Assembly: GCA_937982385.1 (NCBI GenBank) | Contig: CALJMC010000162.1 | Coordinates: 1 to 19,495, forward strand | Origin: an uncultured Rickettsiales bacterium | GTDB taxonomy: Bacteria; Pseudomonadota; Alphaproteobacteria; Rickettsiales; UBA998 | Length of the DNA stretch: 19,495 bases | Direction: 5' to 3' | Shown here: one piece after another, positions 6,567 through 14,447 of the stretch | Layout: every line of letters begins with the position of its first letter | Position numbering within the stretch: the first letter of the stretch is position 1 | The notes under the pieces: generated by a model | What the model saw: only the letters and a program-made list of their open reading frames with translations | What the model was told of the DNA's origin: nothing | Databases searched by the model: none | Translations under genes and position numbers: made by a program

Positions 6567-7968
6567 TAGTATCTCCTTTAAGACTCTTAAACGCCGCAAG
6601 CGCATCATTACGCGAGCTGGCTAAATTCACAATAGGTTTAGGGTATGTCTCGCCCAATGTCACGCCTGCATATTCGAGCACATTGTCTGGCGCCTCCCAC
6701 GGCACATAAAGATGCTTGTTTGGCAGTTTGGCGAGCTCCGGGCAATATTTTCGAATATAGTCTCCATCCCCGTCGAACTTAGCCGATTGCGTAAGAGGAT
6801 TAAACACACGGAAATACGGTGCGGCATCTGCACCACAGCCTGCAATCCACTGCCAGCTTGCGCTATTGGCGGCTAAATCCGCATCGATCAACGTATCCCA
6901 AAACCAGCGCTCACCATGATGCCAGTGCAGCCTCAGGTTCTTCACCAAAAATGACCCCACAATCATCCGCACTCTATTATGCATGATGCCTGTTTGCCAT
7001 AGCTCGCGCATACCCGCATCGACAATGGGATAGCCTGTCATGCCATGCTGCCATGCCTCAAGCATTTCGTCATCATCTGCCCACGGAAACTTATCAAACT
7101 TGGGCTGCAAGTTTTTGGTAGGGAGGTCAGGAAAGTGATAGAGCAAACTATGGGAAAACTCACGCCACCCCAGTTCGCTGCAAAAATGGTCGATATCATT
7201 GCTTTCACCACGCATTTTCGCGCCATACCACAACTGATTGGGCGACACCTCACCAAAATGAAGTGATTGTGACATACGCGAGGTGTGTGGCTTAGTCGGG
7301 AAATTGCGTCCTTCTTTATAGCCATTCAGTCCATTCTCAACAAATTCATTAAAGCGGGCATGTGCACCCTCTTCTCCCGCGATCCAATGTGGTTCCAGTT
7401 GCTTGTCCCACGGGATGGCGGGCAACAGATTTAACGCATCAATGCCGTTATGCTTAGCGTTAATTAATGATAATGATGGCGCAGGAACCGGCTCGCGCGG
7501 CGGCTCAGCATTGACGCACCCTCGACGAAAATAGGGTGTAAACACCTTATACGGCGTGCCATCACCCTTGAGTGCCTGCCAAGGCTCCCAAAGCAACGAA
7601 CCATTATGACTCTCAACTTCTACATCCAAAGCCTCTTTAATATGCCTGTCACGAGCAATGCGCCACGGCTCATAGCATCGGTTCCAATGCACCGCCTTAA
7701 CGCTGTGTTCATTAATGAGAATATTTAATATTTCCAGTGGATTGCCTGCATATACGGCAAGGTTTCCATCGAGCGATTCATTGAGAGAGTTAAGCGAATG
7801 ATGCAGCCACCAGCGGCTCGCAGCACCCATTTTATGTGCACCGCTATTGGCATCATCCAATATATAAATCGGCAACACATCCCCCGCCTTCGCCGCAGCG
7901 ATGAGCGATGGATTATCAGCAAGTCTGAGGTCTTGCCTGAACCAATGAATGATGATGTCTTTTCTCAT
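6559..7968 (-). CDS. phrB: Deoxyribodipyrimidine photolyase (class I CPD type)
   Basis: A 469-residue cryptochrome/photolyase family enzyme that repairs UV-induced cyclobutane pyrimidine dimers using FADH- and blue light. The N-terminal alpha/beta antenna domain starts IIHWFRQDLRLADNPSL. The FAD-binding helical domain contains GRNFPTKPHTSRMSQSLHFG, ELGWREFSHSLLYHFPDLP, and the signature region TGYPIVDAGMRELWQTG, HNRVRMIVGSFLVKNL, WFWDTLIDADLAANSASWQW. The Trp residues expected for electron transfer to flavin are visible (for example in RELWQTG and ASWQWIAG). Length fits class I enzymes. It overlaps the RidA-like gene by 8 nt and leads a three-gene minus-strand unit. No clear Shine-Dalgarno sequence precedes ATG 7968. 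Confidence 0.95.
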   Translation of the reverse strand: MRKDIIIHWFRQDLRLADNPSLIAAAKAGDVLPIYILDDANSGAHKMGAASRWWLHHSLNSLNESLDGNLAVYAGNPLEILNILINEHSVKAVHWNRCYEPWRIARDRHIKEALDVEVESHNGSLLWEPWQALKGDGTPYKVFTPYFRRGCVNAEPPREPVPAPSLSLINAKHNGIDALNLLPAIPWDKQLEPHWIAGEEGAHARFNEFVENGLNGYKEGRNFPTKPHTSRMSQSLHFGEVSPNQLWYGAKMRGESNDIDHFCSELGWREFSHSLLYHFPDLPTKNLQPKFDKFPWADDDEMLEAWQHGMTGYPIVDAGMRELWQTGIMHNRVRMIVGSFLVKNLRLHWHHGERWFWDTLIDADLAANSASWQWIAGCGADAAPYFRVFNPLTQSAKFDGDGDYIRKYCPELAKLPNKHLYVPWEAPDNVLEYAGVTLGETYPKPIVNLASSRNDALAAFKSLKGDTND

Positions 7969-8012
7969 GCATCAACCATAGCGGACACAGCACAAAAAGC
8001 GAATGACAAAAT

Positions 8013-8052
8013 CGTAATGTTAATCTTAACATAACTGTAACATTCTTGTATC
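8013..8052 (+). promoter_or_regulatory. Pho-box-like array upstream of the carboxyltransferase gene
   Basis: Heptamers recur every 11 bp: TCTTAAC (8024-8030), CTGTAAC (8035-8041) and TTGTATC (8046-8052), with a very weak CGTAATG at 8013-8019. The central unit matches the strong array at 17840-17879 exactly; its neighbours match at 4/7 and 5/7. A -10 candidate, TTATAA or TATAAG, begins at 8063-8064, about 10 nt after the last unit, the spacing known for PhoB-activated promoters. An inverted repeat TGTTAA-TC-TTAACA (8018-8031) overlaps the array and could instead be an operator for phrB or this gene. Confidence 0.45.
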
Positions 8053-8102
8053 AAATGTCCTGTTATAAGAGCGCCAAGTCAATAACAAAAAATGGAATTA
8101 CG

Positions 8103-10310
8103 ATGACAACACTTTCAACTGACACTAAGCAATTCGAACAAGATTTAGCAAAACTCCTCTCATCAACTGTTGATGTAAGTTTACGTGATGGAGACCAAGC
8201 ACTCTATGCCACTGCATGGAAAAAAGATGATTTAGTGGCAGTCGCCAAGCAATATGGAGTGCTAGCAGAAATGCTGGTGACTGAGTATGAGCAGGAACGC
8301 CCAATCATGGAAACATGGGGTGGCACCATTCCTGAAAGATCTGCAAATCTTCATGGTGAACATTGCTCAGCATTCGCAGAAGCTTATGCAGAAGTAATGC
8401 CGTATGTAACCCAGCGCGACCTCAACCGCGGCGCGGCAGGTTATGCCCTTACCACGCAACCTAAAGACATCCGTACAAAACTCGTGCAAGGCGCACTGGA
8501 TGCAGGCATTGGAATCACACGTGTTTTTGATTGTATGGGTGACCCTGATAACATCAAACATACCGCCGATGCTGCAAATAAATATAAAAGCAAACATCCT
8601 GATGCACAAGTAGAAGTGGCTGTTTGCTATACGGGTGGTGAAACAGACAAAGAAATCCGCGTGCGTGATGTTCAAGACTATATTAATGAAGGAATTGATC
8701 TCGTAAAAAACTGCAAAGCAGACCGCCTAGCCTTCAAAGATTATGGTGGATTCGCACCACAAGAAGAAATGGTCGCTATTGTTAAAGGCTGGCGCGAAGA
8801 ACTAGGCCCAGACTTCCCAATTACAGTTCACTCACATGGTGATCGTGCAGAAGAGTTAGCCGCATGTTTGGAAGCTGGTGGAGAAAATACGTTCGTCGAT
8901 ACCGCGATGGGCAAGCTTTCTGGCACGGCATCACACACCAATGTTATGGATTTAATCAAAGAAACATTGGGCAAAACATATGACCTAACTTCGCCTGATA
9001 TTGCTGAGAGTCCCCTAGCACAACAGCTCGGGAAGATTGAGCAAACCATCAATCTCTATGCTGGACTCTATGAAAGCAAACGTGCTAACCCAAGCGATGC
9101 GGTTCAAAAAGCATTAAAAACTGGTTTAATTGCTGGTGGCGGCACCCAAGCAACACTTAATGCTGCAGAAGGTTTTTATAACGAATATAAGCGACTTGCT
9201 ACAAAAGACGGTAACGAAACGCCTGCAACAAAAGATAAGTTTATCATATATGCAATGGAAGAATGCGCACCCCAATTATGGGAAGCAGCAGGACGTTTTG
9301 ACACGGTAACACCAGGCACCAAAGCTATGGGCGATGCATCTTTTGTAATGGCTGCATACGCCCTAGCAGGAAAACCTGTTCAACTTAGCAAACTCCCTTT
9401 TGTTAAACAAATGCAGCCATATAAAGACATTGTTATGGGACGCCTAGGACATAATCGCGGCTTTGACAAAGGGATTGGCAACACAGCTATGCGCGACATG
9501 TTCTTGGTGGAGGATATGCTAAACACGTTAAAAGACTCTGACTTTCATGGAAAGAAAGGGTTGCGCGACACATTGTTACAAGCTGCCAACTTAAGTGAAG
9601 ACATAATAGCACTCACGATGGATAAAGATGGAAACATTCGCGGCAATGAAGACCTTAATATGGCAAATCTAAAATCGACACTTACCAACGAACTTACTTT
9701 CGTTCCCGATGCACTTAAAGCAGAACTATTGACACACCTAGATATAGGCATGATTGATATGGCAGACGGAAAAGACATTCTCTCAGGGGCTAAAGCCTAT
9801 GCTCAGGAGCGTTCCCGTGAGGGCATAGATGAAAAAACAGCACACTATGATTATCTGTGTTTAGGGGATGTTGATGCAAAAAGGTTAGCAATAAAACAGC
9901 AACAACCTGAAGAATTACATGCCGATAATTCACTGAAATTATGGTTTGATGCTAATGGCACATCTCCCAGCCATTTTTCTCGCAGTGCTCAAACGATTAA
10001 AAAGACGCTTATTCCCCAAAACACCGATGCTGCTGTAGCAAAATCTTTTTGGGAGCACATGGAAGAAAAGGCAAAAGATGCACGTGCCACATTCAAACCT
10101 TCCGAGGCATTGCCTTCATGGCAAGAGCATATGAGATCATCCGCTCGTGCACCTGCCTCTCCAGACAAAAAACCAGAAAAAGAGCATAAAGTAACTACAC
10201 CATTGCGTCCATCTGAAGCTGCTCCAGTCACTTCTAAATTTAAAACAGGAGGCTGGGGTCATGCTGTAAGTGAGCTAGGCAACTCTAAACAACAAGATCG
10301 CGCATCATAA
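8103..10310 (+). CDS. Pyruvate carboxylase/oxaloacetate decarboxylase-type carboxyltransferase lacking a biotin domain
   Basis: A 735-residue HMGL-like TIM-barrel protein of the biotin-dependent carboxyltransferase family. It has VDVSLRDGDQ (23-32; metal-binding Asp), METWGG, LNRGAAGYA, TRVFDCMGD, the catalytic-lysine motif FKDYGG (Lys212) and metal ligands His243 and His245 in HSHGD. A PYC_OADA-like region follows, containing RFDTVTPGTKAMGDASF. The expected C-terminal biotinyl domain with its AMKM-type lysine is absent; instead residues of about 690-735 form a charged, Pro/Ser/Lys-rich tail. It would need a biotin carrier in trans to carboxylate pyruvate or decarboxylate oxaloacetate, or it has another role. 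The start is ATG 8103: upstream in-frame TTG 8046 lies inside the Pho-box-like array and ATG 8055 precedes the -10 candidate. Confidence 0.85.
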   Translation: MTTLSTDTKQFEQDLAKLLSSTVDVSLRDGDQALYATAWKKDDLVAVAKQYGVLAEMLVTEYEQERPIMETWGGTIPERSANLHGEHCSAFAEAYAEVMPYVTQRDLNRGAAGYALTTQPKDIRTKLVQGALDAGIGITRVFDCMGDPDNIKHTADAANKYKSKHPDAQVEVAVCYTGGETDKEIRVRDVQDYINEGIDLVKNCKADRLAFKDYGGFAPQEEMVAIVKGWREELGPDFPITVHSHGDRAEELAACLEAGGENTFVDTAMGKLSGTASHTNVMDLIKETLGKTYDLTSPDIAESPLAQQLGKIEQTINLYAGLYESKRANPSDAVQKALKTGLIAGGGTQATLNAAEGFYNEYKRLATKDGNETPATKDKFIIYAMEECAPQLWEAAGRFDTVTPGTKAMGDASFVMAAYALAGKPVQLSKLPFVKQMQPYKDIVMGRLGHNRGFDKGIGNTAMRDMFLVEDMLNTLKDSDFHGKKGLRDTLLQAANLSEDIIALTMDKDGNIRGNEDLNMANLKSTLTNELTFVPDALKAELLTHLDIGMIDMADGKDILSGAKAYAQERSREGIDEKTAHYDYLCLGDVDAKRLAIKQQQPEELHADNSLKLWFDANGTSPSHFSRSAQTIKKTLIPQNTDAAVAKSFWEHMEEKAKDARATFKPSEALPSWQEHMRSSARAPASPDKKPEKEHKVTTPLRPSEAAPVTSKFKTGGWGHAVSELGNSKQQDRAS

Positions 10311-10315
10311 GCCTA

Positions 10316-10346
10316 TTGACTCTTATGTGCAGGCAGCTTACATAAT
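10316..10346 (+). promoter_or_regulatory. Candidate promoter of eno
   Basis: TTGACT (10316-10321, five of six) is followed after 19 nt by CATAAT (10341-10346, five of six), or after 17 nt by the poorer TACATA. AAGGA at 10371-10375 then sits 9 nt before the enolase ATG. Confidence 0.4.
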
Positions 10347-10384
10347 CAGCAGCAAAGCATGTATCACACATAAGGACTCAACTC

Positions 10385-11659
<1,275 letters not shown>

Positions 11660-11791
11660 AACTTATCAAAAAGCCACAGCCACTTAAATATTAGCCATCC
11701 CAACATAATTTTTGCGGCTGAAGCTGGAAAAACAATTTGATTCATGGTTTTATAGTGCCCTGTAACACCAATATGTTAGAACATAGCCTTC
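11660..11791 (+). promoter_or_regulatory. eno-ftsB spacer with inverted repeat
   Basis: No gene is seen. TATAGT (11751-11756) is a possible -10 without a convincing -35. TATGTT-AG-AACATA (11772-11785), a 6-bp-arm inverted repeat, lies 6 nt upstream of the ftsB-like start where a Shine-Dalgarno sequence would be expected, and none is evident. It could be an operator or hairpin limiting translation. Confidence 0.3.
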
Positions 11792-12088
11792 ATGATTCAA
11801 CTGCGCCAGATTCGTTTTCTTCGCTCGTTCTTCTTTGCGCTAGCGTTTGTCTATGTGACGTTTCATACGTTGCACGGCGGACAGGGCGTCATCGCGCTGC
11901 TCAAAGAGAATCATAAAATGGAACAGCTCAACGAACAATTAGGCGAAACATCCATCAAGCGCGCCAAGCTGGAACGCCGCGTAAACCTTATGCGCCCCCA
12001 GTCTCTCGACAGAGATATGCTTGAAGAACAAGCCCATCGCCTACTCGGCATGAGTCAAAGCGGTGGAATCTTAGTCATTCCTGAATAA
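11792..12088 (+). CDS. ftsB: Septum formation initiator (FtsB/DivIC-like)
   Basis: A 98-residue bitopic membrane protein. A short basic N-terminus is followed by a hydrophobic helix (about residues 11-27, FLRSFFFALAFVYVTF), a periplasmic coiled coil (about 36-70, KENHKMEQLNEQLGETSIKR) and a conserved-looking end (MLEEQAHRLLGMSQSGGILVI). This is the organisation of FtsB/DivIC proteins, which form the FtsQLB subcomplex of the divisome. Position directly between eno and pdhA supports the assignment, since the eno-ftsB pairing is widespread in proteobacteria. No clear Shine-Dalgarno sequence precedes ATG 11792. Confidence 0.88.
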   Translation: MIQLRQIRFLRSFFFALAFVYVTFHTLHGGQGVIALLKENHKMEQLNEQLGETSIKRAKLERRVNLMRPQSLDRDMLEEQAHRLLGMSQSGGILVIPE

Positions 12089-12116
12089 TTTTTCATGTTT
12101 TAGACACACTTTTCGC

Positions 12117-12145
12117 TTGCACTAGTGCGGGTTTATCCCGATAAT
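12117..12145 (+). promoter_or_regulatory. pdhA promoter with embedded palindrome
   Basis: GATAAT (12140-12145, five of six to the -10 consensus) is preceded at 17 nt by TTGCAC (12117-12122, only three of six). The perfect palindrome GCACTAGTGC (12119-12128) overlaps the -35 and runs into the spacer, and CGGG-TTTAT-CCCG (12128-12140) fills the rest. This is the usual place for a repressor operator. A start near 12152 excludes the upstream in-frame ATG 12144 as the pdhA start. Promoter and operator roles are inferred. Confidence 0.5.
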
Positions 12146-12218
12146 GCACCCTTCTGAAATCACTCATTTTTATGGTGCGCTGCACAATACCCTCAGCCCC
12201 AATCTTTATGGAGAAAAC

Positions 12219-13238
12219 ATGGCTTCTTCGGCTTCGAAAAAACAACAATCTCAGGAGACTAACGTGACCTACAAAACCCCTGAGAAGGCTGAACTTCTTG
12301 ATATGTATCGTGAGATGCTGACCATACGTCGCTTTGAAGAAAAAGCAGGACAGCTCTACGGCATGGGCTTAATTGGCGGATTTTGTCACCTTTATATTGG
12401 GCAAGAGGCTGTTGTGGTGGGTATGCAGCATTGCATTACGCCAGATGACGCGCAAATCACCAGCTATCGTGACCACGCACATATGCTAACCTCAGGCATG
12501 GACCCTAAAGGCATCATGGCCGAGCTGACTGGTCGCGAAGGAGGCTATTCTAAAGGTAAAGGCGGCTCGATGCATATGTTCTCTACTGAGAAGAATTTCT
12601 ACGGTGGGCATGGTATTGTGGGCGCGCAAGTGCCGATTGGCGCAGGCGTTGGTTTCGCCTATAAATATCGTGGTGAAGATCGCGTAAGTTTAGTCTATTT
12701 TGGTGATGGCTCAGCCAACCAAGGTCAAGTCTATGAAGCCTTCAACATGGCGGCATTATGGAAGCTTCCTGTTATCTTCATTATCGAAAATAATGAATAT
12801 GCAATGGGAACATCCGTCGAACGCAGCACCTCTACACCTGAGCTTTTCCGTCGCAGTGAAGCATTCGGCATCCCTGGCAAACAGGTGGATGGTATGGATG
12901 TATTGGCTGTTCATGAGGCCGGCCAAGAAGCTGTGGCGCATGCACGCTCAGGCAAAGGTCCTTATCTGTTAGAGATGAAAACCTATCGCTATCGTGGCCA
13001 CTCTATGTCTGACCCTGCTAAATATCGTTCGAAAGAAGAAGTGCAGGACTATAAAGATAATAGCGACCCTATTACTTCGCTTAAAAATCTATTGGTGAGT
13101 AAGAAAATCGCCACTGAGGACGAATTGAAAGAAATGGACAAAGCGGCTAAGCTCGTTGCTAAAGAAGCGGAAGAATTTGCAAAAACATCGCCAGAGCCTC
13201 AAGAATCCGAGCTTTGGACTGATATATTAATAGACTAG
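12219..13238 (+). CDS. pdhA: Pyruvate dehydrogenase E1 component, alpha subunit
   Basis: A 339-residue thiamine-diphosphate enzyme subunit that, with PdhB, decarboxylates pyruvate and transfers the acetyl group to lipoyl-E2. The TPP/Mg motif starts GDGSANQGQ (Gly162) and ends at ENNEYAMGT (Asn191-Asn192). Other hallmarks are YREMLTIRRFEEKAGQLYG, GFCHLYIGQEAV, SYRDHAHML, KGKGGSMHMFS, and the substrate-loop YRYRGHSMSDPAKYR. The start is ATG 12219 with GGAGA at 12210-12214; ATG 12144, 25 codons upstream, overlaps the likely -10 element. A Ser/Lys/Gln-rich N-terminus of about 20 residues precedes the conserved core. First gene of the PDH genes proper. Confidence 0.96.
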   Translation: MASSASKKQQSQETNVTYKTPEKAELLDMYREMLTIRRFEEKAGQLYGMGLIGGFCHLYIGQEAVVVGMQHCITPDDAQITSYRDHAHMLTSGMDPKGIMAELTGREGGYSKGKGGSMHMFSTEKNFYGGHGIVGAQVPIGAGVGFAYKYRGEDRVSLVYFGDGSANQGQVYEAFNMAALWKLPVIFIIENNEYAMGTSVERSTSTPELFRRSEAFGIPGKQVDGMDVLAVHEAGQEAVAHARSGKGPYLLEMKTYRYRGHSMSDPAKYRSKEEVQDYKDNSDPITSLKNLLVSKKIATEDELKEMDKAAKLVAKEAEEFAKTSPEPQESELWTDILID

Positions 13239-13241
13239 GTG

Positions 13242-13306
13242 TTAGGGATTAGGGTTTAGGGGCCAGTAATGCTTCTAACCCCTAGCTCCTGCCCCCTAGC
13301 CCCTAA
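13242..13306 (+). repeat. Hairpin of TTAGGG-like repeats in the pdhA-pdhB spacer
   Basis: The 5' side has three TTAGGG-like units (13242-13262), and the 3' side has three CCCCTA-like units (13276-13306). The outermost six bases pair perfectly (TTAGGG 13242-13247 with CCCTAA 13301-13306) and the inner units pair with a few mismatches, so the transcript can form a long imperfect hairpin. It ends about 8 nt before the pdhB ribosome binding site AAGGA (13314-13318). It may be a dispersed intergenic repeat, an attenuator or an mRNA-stability element. Confidence 0.75.
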
Positions 13307-13325
13307 AATAACTAAGGACTAATAC

Positions 13326-14321
13326 ATGACCGATACAACAATACGCGTAGCACTTAGAGATGCAATGGCAGAAGAAATGCGTCGTGATGACACTGTCTTC
13401 GTGATGGGTGAAGAAGTGGCTGAATATCAAGGTGCTTATAAGGTAACTGAGGGGCTGCTCGCTGAGTTTGGTGAGAAGCGCGTGGTTGACACCCCTATCA
13501 CTGAGCATGGTTTTGCTGGCTTGGCTGTAGGTGCAGCGATGGCGGGTTTGAAGCCTGTTGTAGAATTCATGACATGGAATTTTGGTATGCAGGCGATGGA
13601 TCATATCATTAACTCTGCTGCCAAAACACGCTATATGTCTGGCGGACAAATTTCTGTGCCTATCGTATTTCGTGGGCCTAATGGTGCGGCATCTCGCGTT
13701 GGCGCGCAGCATTCACAATGTTATGCTAGCTGGTATGCTCACATTCCAGGACTCAAAGTAATCGCACCTTATGATGCAGCCGATGCGAAAGGCTTGCTCA
13801 AAGCCGCTATTCGCGACCCGAACCCAGTTATCTTCCTCGAGAACGAACTTACCTATGGTTGGTCGTTCGATGATGTGCCTGAAGGTGACGAGCATGTCGT
13901 TCCCATCGGAAAAGCATCTATCAAACGTGAGGGAACAGATGTGACCATCGTTGCATTCTCCATGATGGTAAAAACGGCTCTTGATGCTGCTGAAGCGCTT
14001 GCTGCTAAAGGCATTAGTGCTGAAGTAATTGATTTGCGCACCATTCGTCCGCTCGACACTGAGACTATCGTTGAGTCAGTAAAGAAAACAAATCGTTGCA
14101 TCTCTGTTGAAGAAGGCTGGCCTGTGGCTGGCATCGGCTCAGAGATTGCTGCGATCATTATGGAAGAAGCATTTGATTACCTCGATGCTCCTGTAAAACG
14201 TATTGCAGGACTCGATGTTCCATTGCCATATGCTGCGAACCTAGAAGCATTGGCGCTACCAAAACCAGATCACATTGTCGCAGCAGCCGAAGAAATCTGC
14301 TACGTGAAAAAAGCTGCTTAG
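13326..14321 (+). CDS. pdhB: Pyruvate dehydrogenase E1 component, beta subunit
   Basis: A 331-residue partner of PdhA in the E1 heterotetramer, supplying part of the TPP site and the transketolase C-terminal domain. Recognisable segments are VALRDAMAEEMRRDDTVFVM, GEEVAEYQGAYKVTEGL (catalytic Glu region), DTPITEHGFAGLAVGAAMAG, FMTWNFGMQAMDHIINSAAK, the VFRGPNGAASRVGAQHSQ loop and the C-terminal VIDLRTIRPLDTETI and EEGWPVAGIGSEIA. It lacks the fused N-terminal lipoyl domain found on PdhB in some Rhizobiales and Caulobacterales, giving the short form. AAGGA at 13314-13318 lies 7 nt before ATG 13326. It follows pdhA across the 87-nt hairpin spacer. Confidence 0.97.
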   Translation: MTDTTIRVALRDAMAEEMRRDDTVFVMGEEVAEYQGAYKVTEGLLAEFGEKRVVDTPITEHGFAGLAVGAAMAGLKPVVEFMTWNFGMQAMDHIINSAAKTRYMSGGQISVPIVFRGPNGAASRVGAQHSQCYASWYAHIPGLKVIAPYDAADAKGLLKAAIRDPNPVIFLENELTYGWSFDDVPEGDEHVVPIGKASIKREGTDVTIVAFSMMVKTALDAAEALAAKGISAEVIDLRTIRPLDTETIVESVKKTNRCISVEEGWPVAGIGSEIAAIIMEEAFDYLDAPVKRIAGLDVPLPYAANLEALALPKPDHIVAAAEEICYVKKAA

Positions 14322-14340
14322 AGGAAATTATTATACTGTG

Positions 14341-14420
14341 CCTGCTCCGCGCTCCTGCGCTACGCAATACACCTAAGCCCTTCGGGCACTAAAGGACTCG
14401 GTCTCCTGACCTCGTTCTGA
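14341..14420 (+). repeat. Structured pdhB-pdhC spacer with three mini-hairpins
   Basis: Three short perfect hairpins occur in a row: GCGC-TCCT-GCGC (14349-14360), GCCC-TTC-GGGC (14377-14387) and GGTC-TCCT-GACC (14400-14411). Two share the same TCCT loop. The tract is GC-richer than its surroundings and looks like an intergenic repeat element. It precedes the pdhC ribosome binding site AAAGGAA (14434-14440). Confidence 0.55.
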
Positions 14421-14447
14421 GAAACTAAAGACTAAAGGAACAAACAA

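Noticed and set aside
8046..8102. Upstream TTG 8046 or ATG 8055 as start of the carboxyltransferase protein
   Set aside because: They lie within or before the Pho-box-like array and -10 candidate, and add residues unlike the family; ATG 8103 has a GGA a few bases upstream.
8103..10310. Isopropylmalate/homocitrate synthase or HMG-CoA lyase
   Set aside because: The METWGG, FKDYGG and TPGTKAMGD motifs and the overall layout match the pyruvate carboxylase/oxaloacetate decarboxylase branch of the HMGL-like fold, not the LeuA branch.
12144..12218. N-terminal extension of PdhA from ATG 12144
   Set aside because: That ATG overlaps the likely -10 GATAAT and has no ribosome binding site, whereas ATG 12219 has GGAGA.
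13242..13306. Intrinsic terminator after pdhA
   Set aside because: The hairpin is long and imperfect and is followed by AAATAACTAAGG rather than a T-run, so it does not qualify as a standard terminator.
13296..13712. Minus-strand 138-codon open frame over pdhB
   Set aside because: Antisense to a fully conserved pdhB; no coding features.
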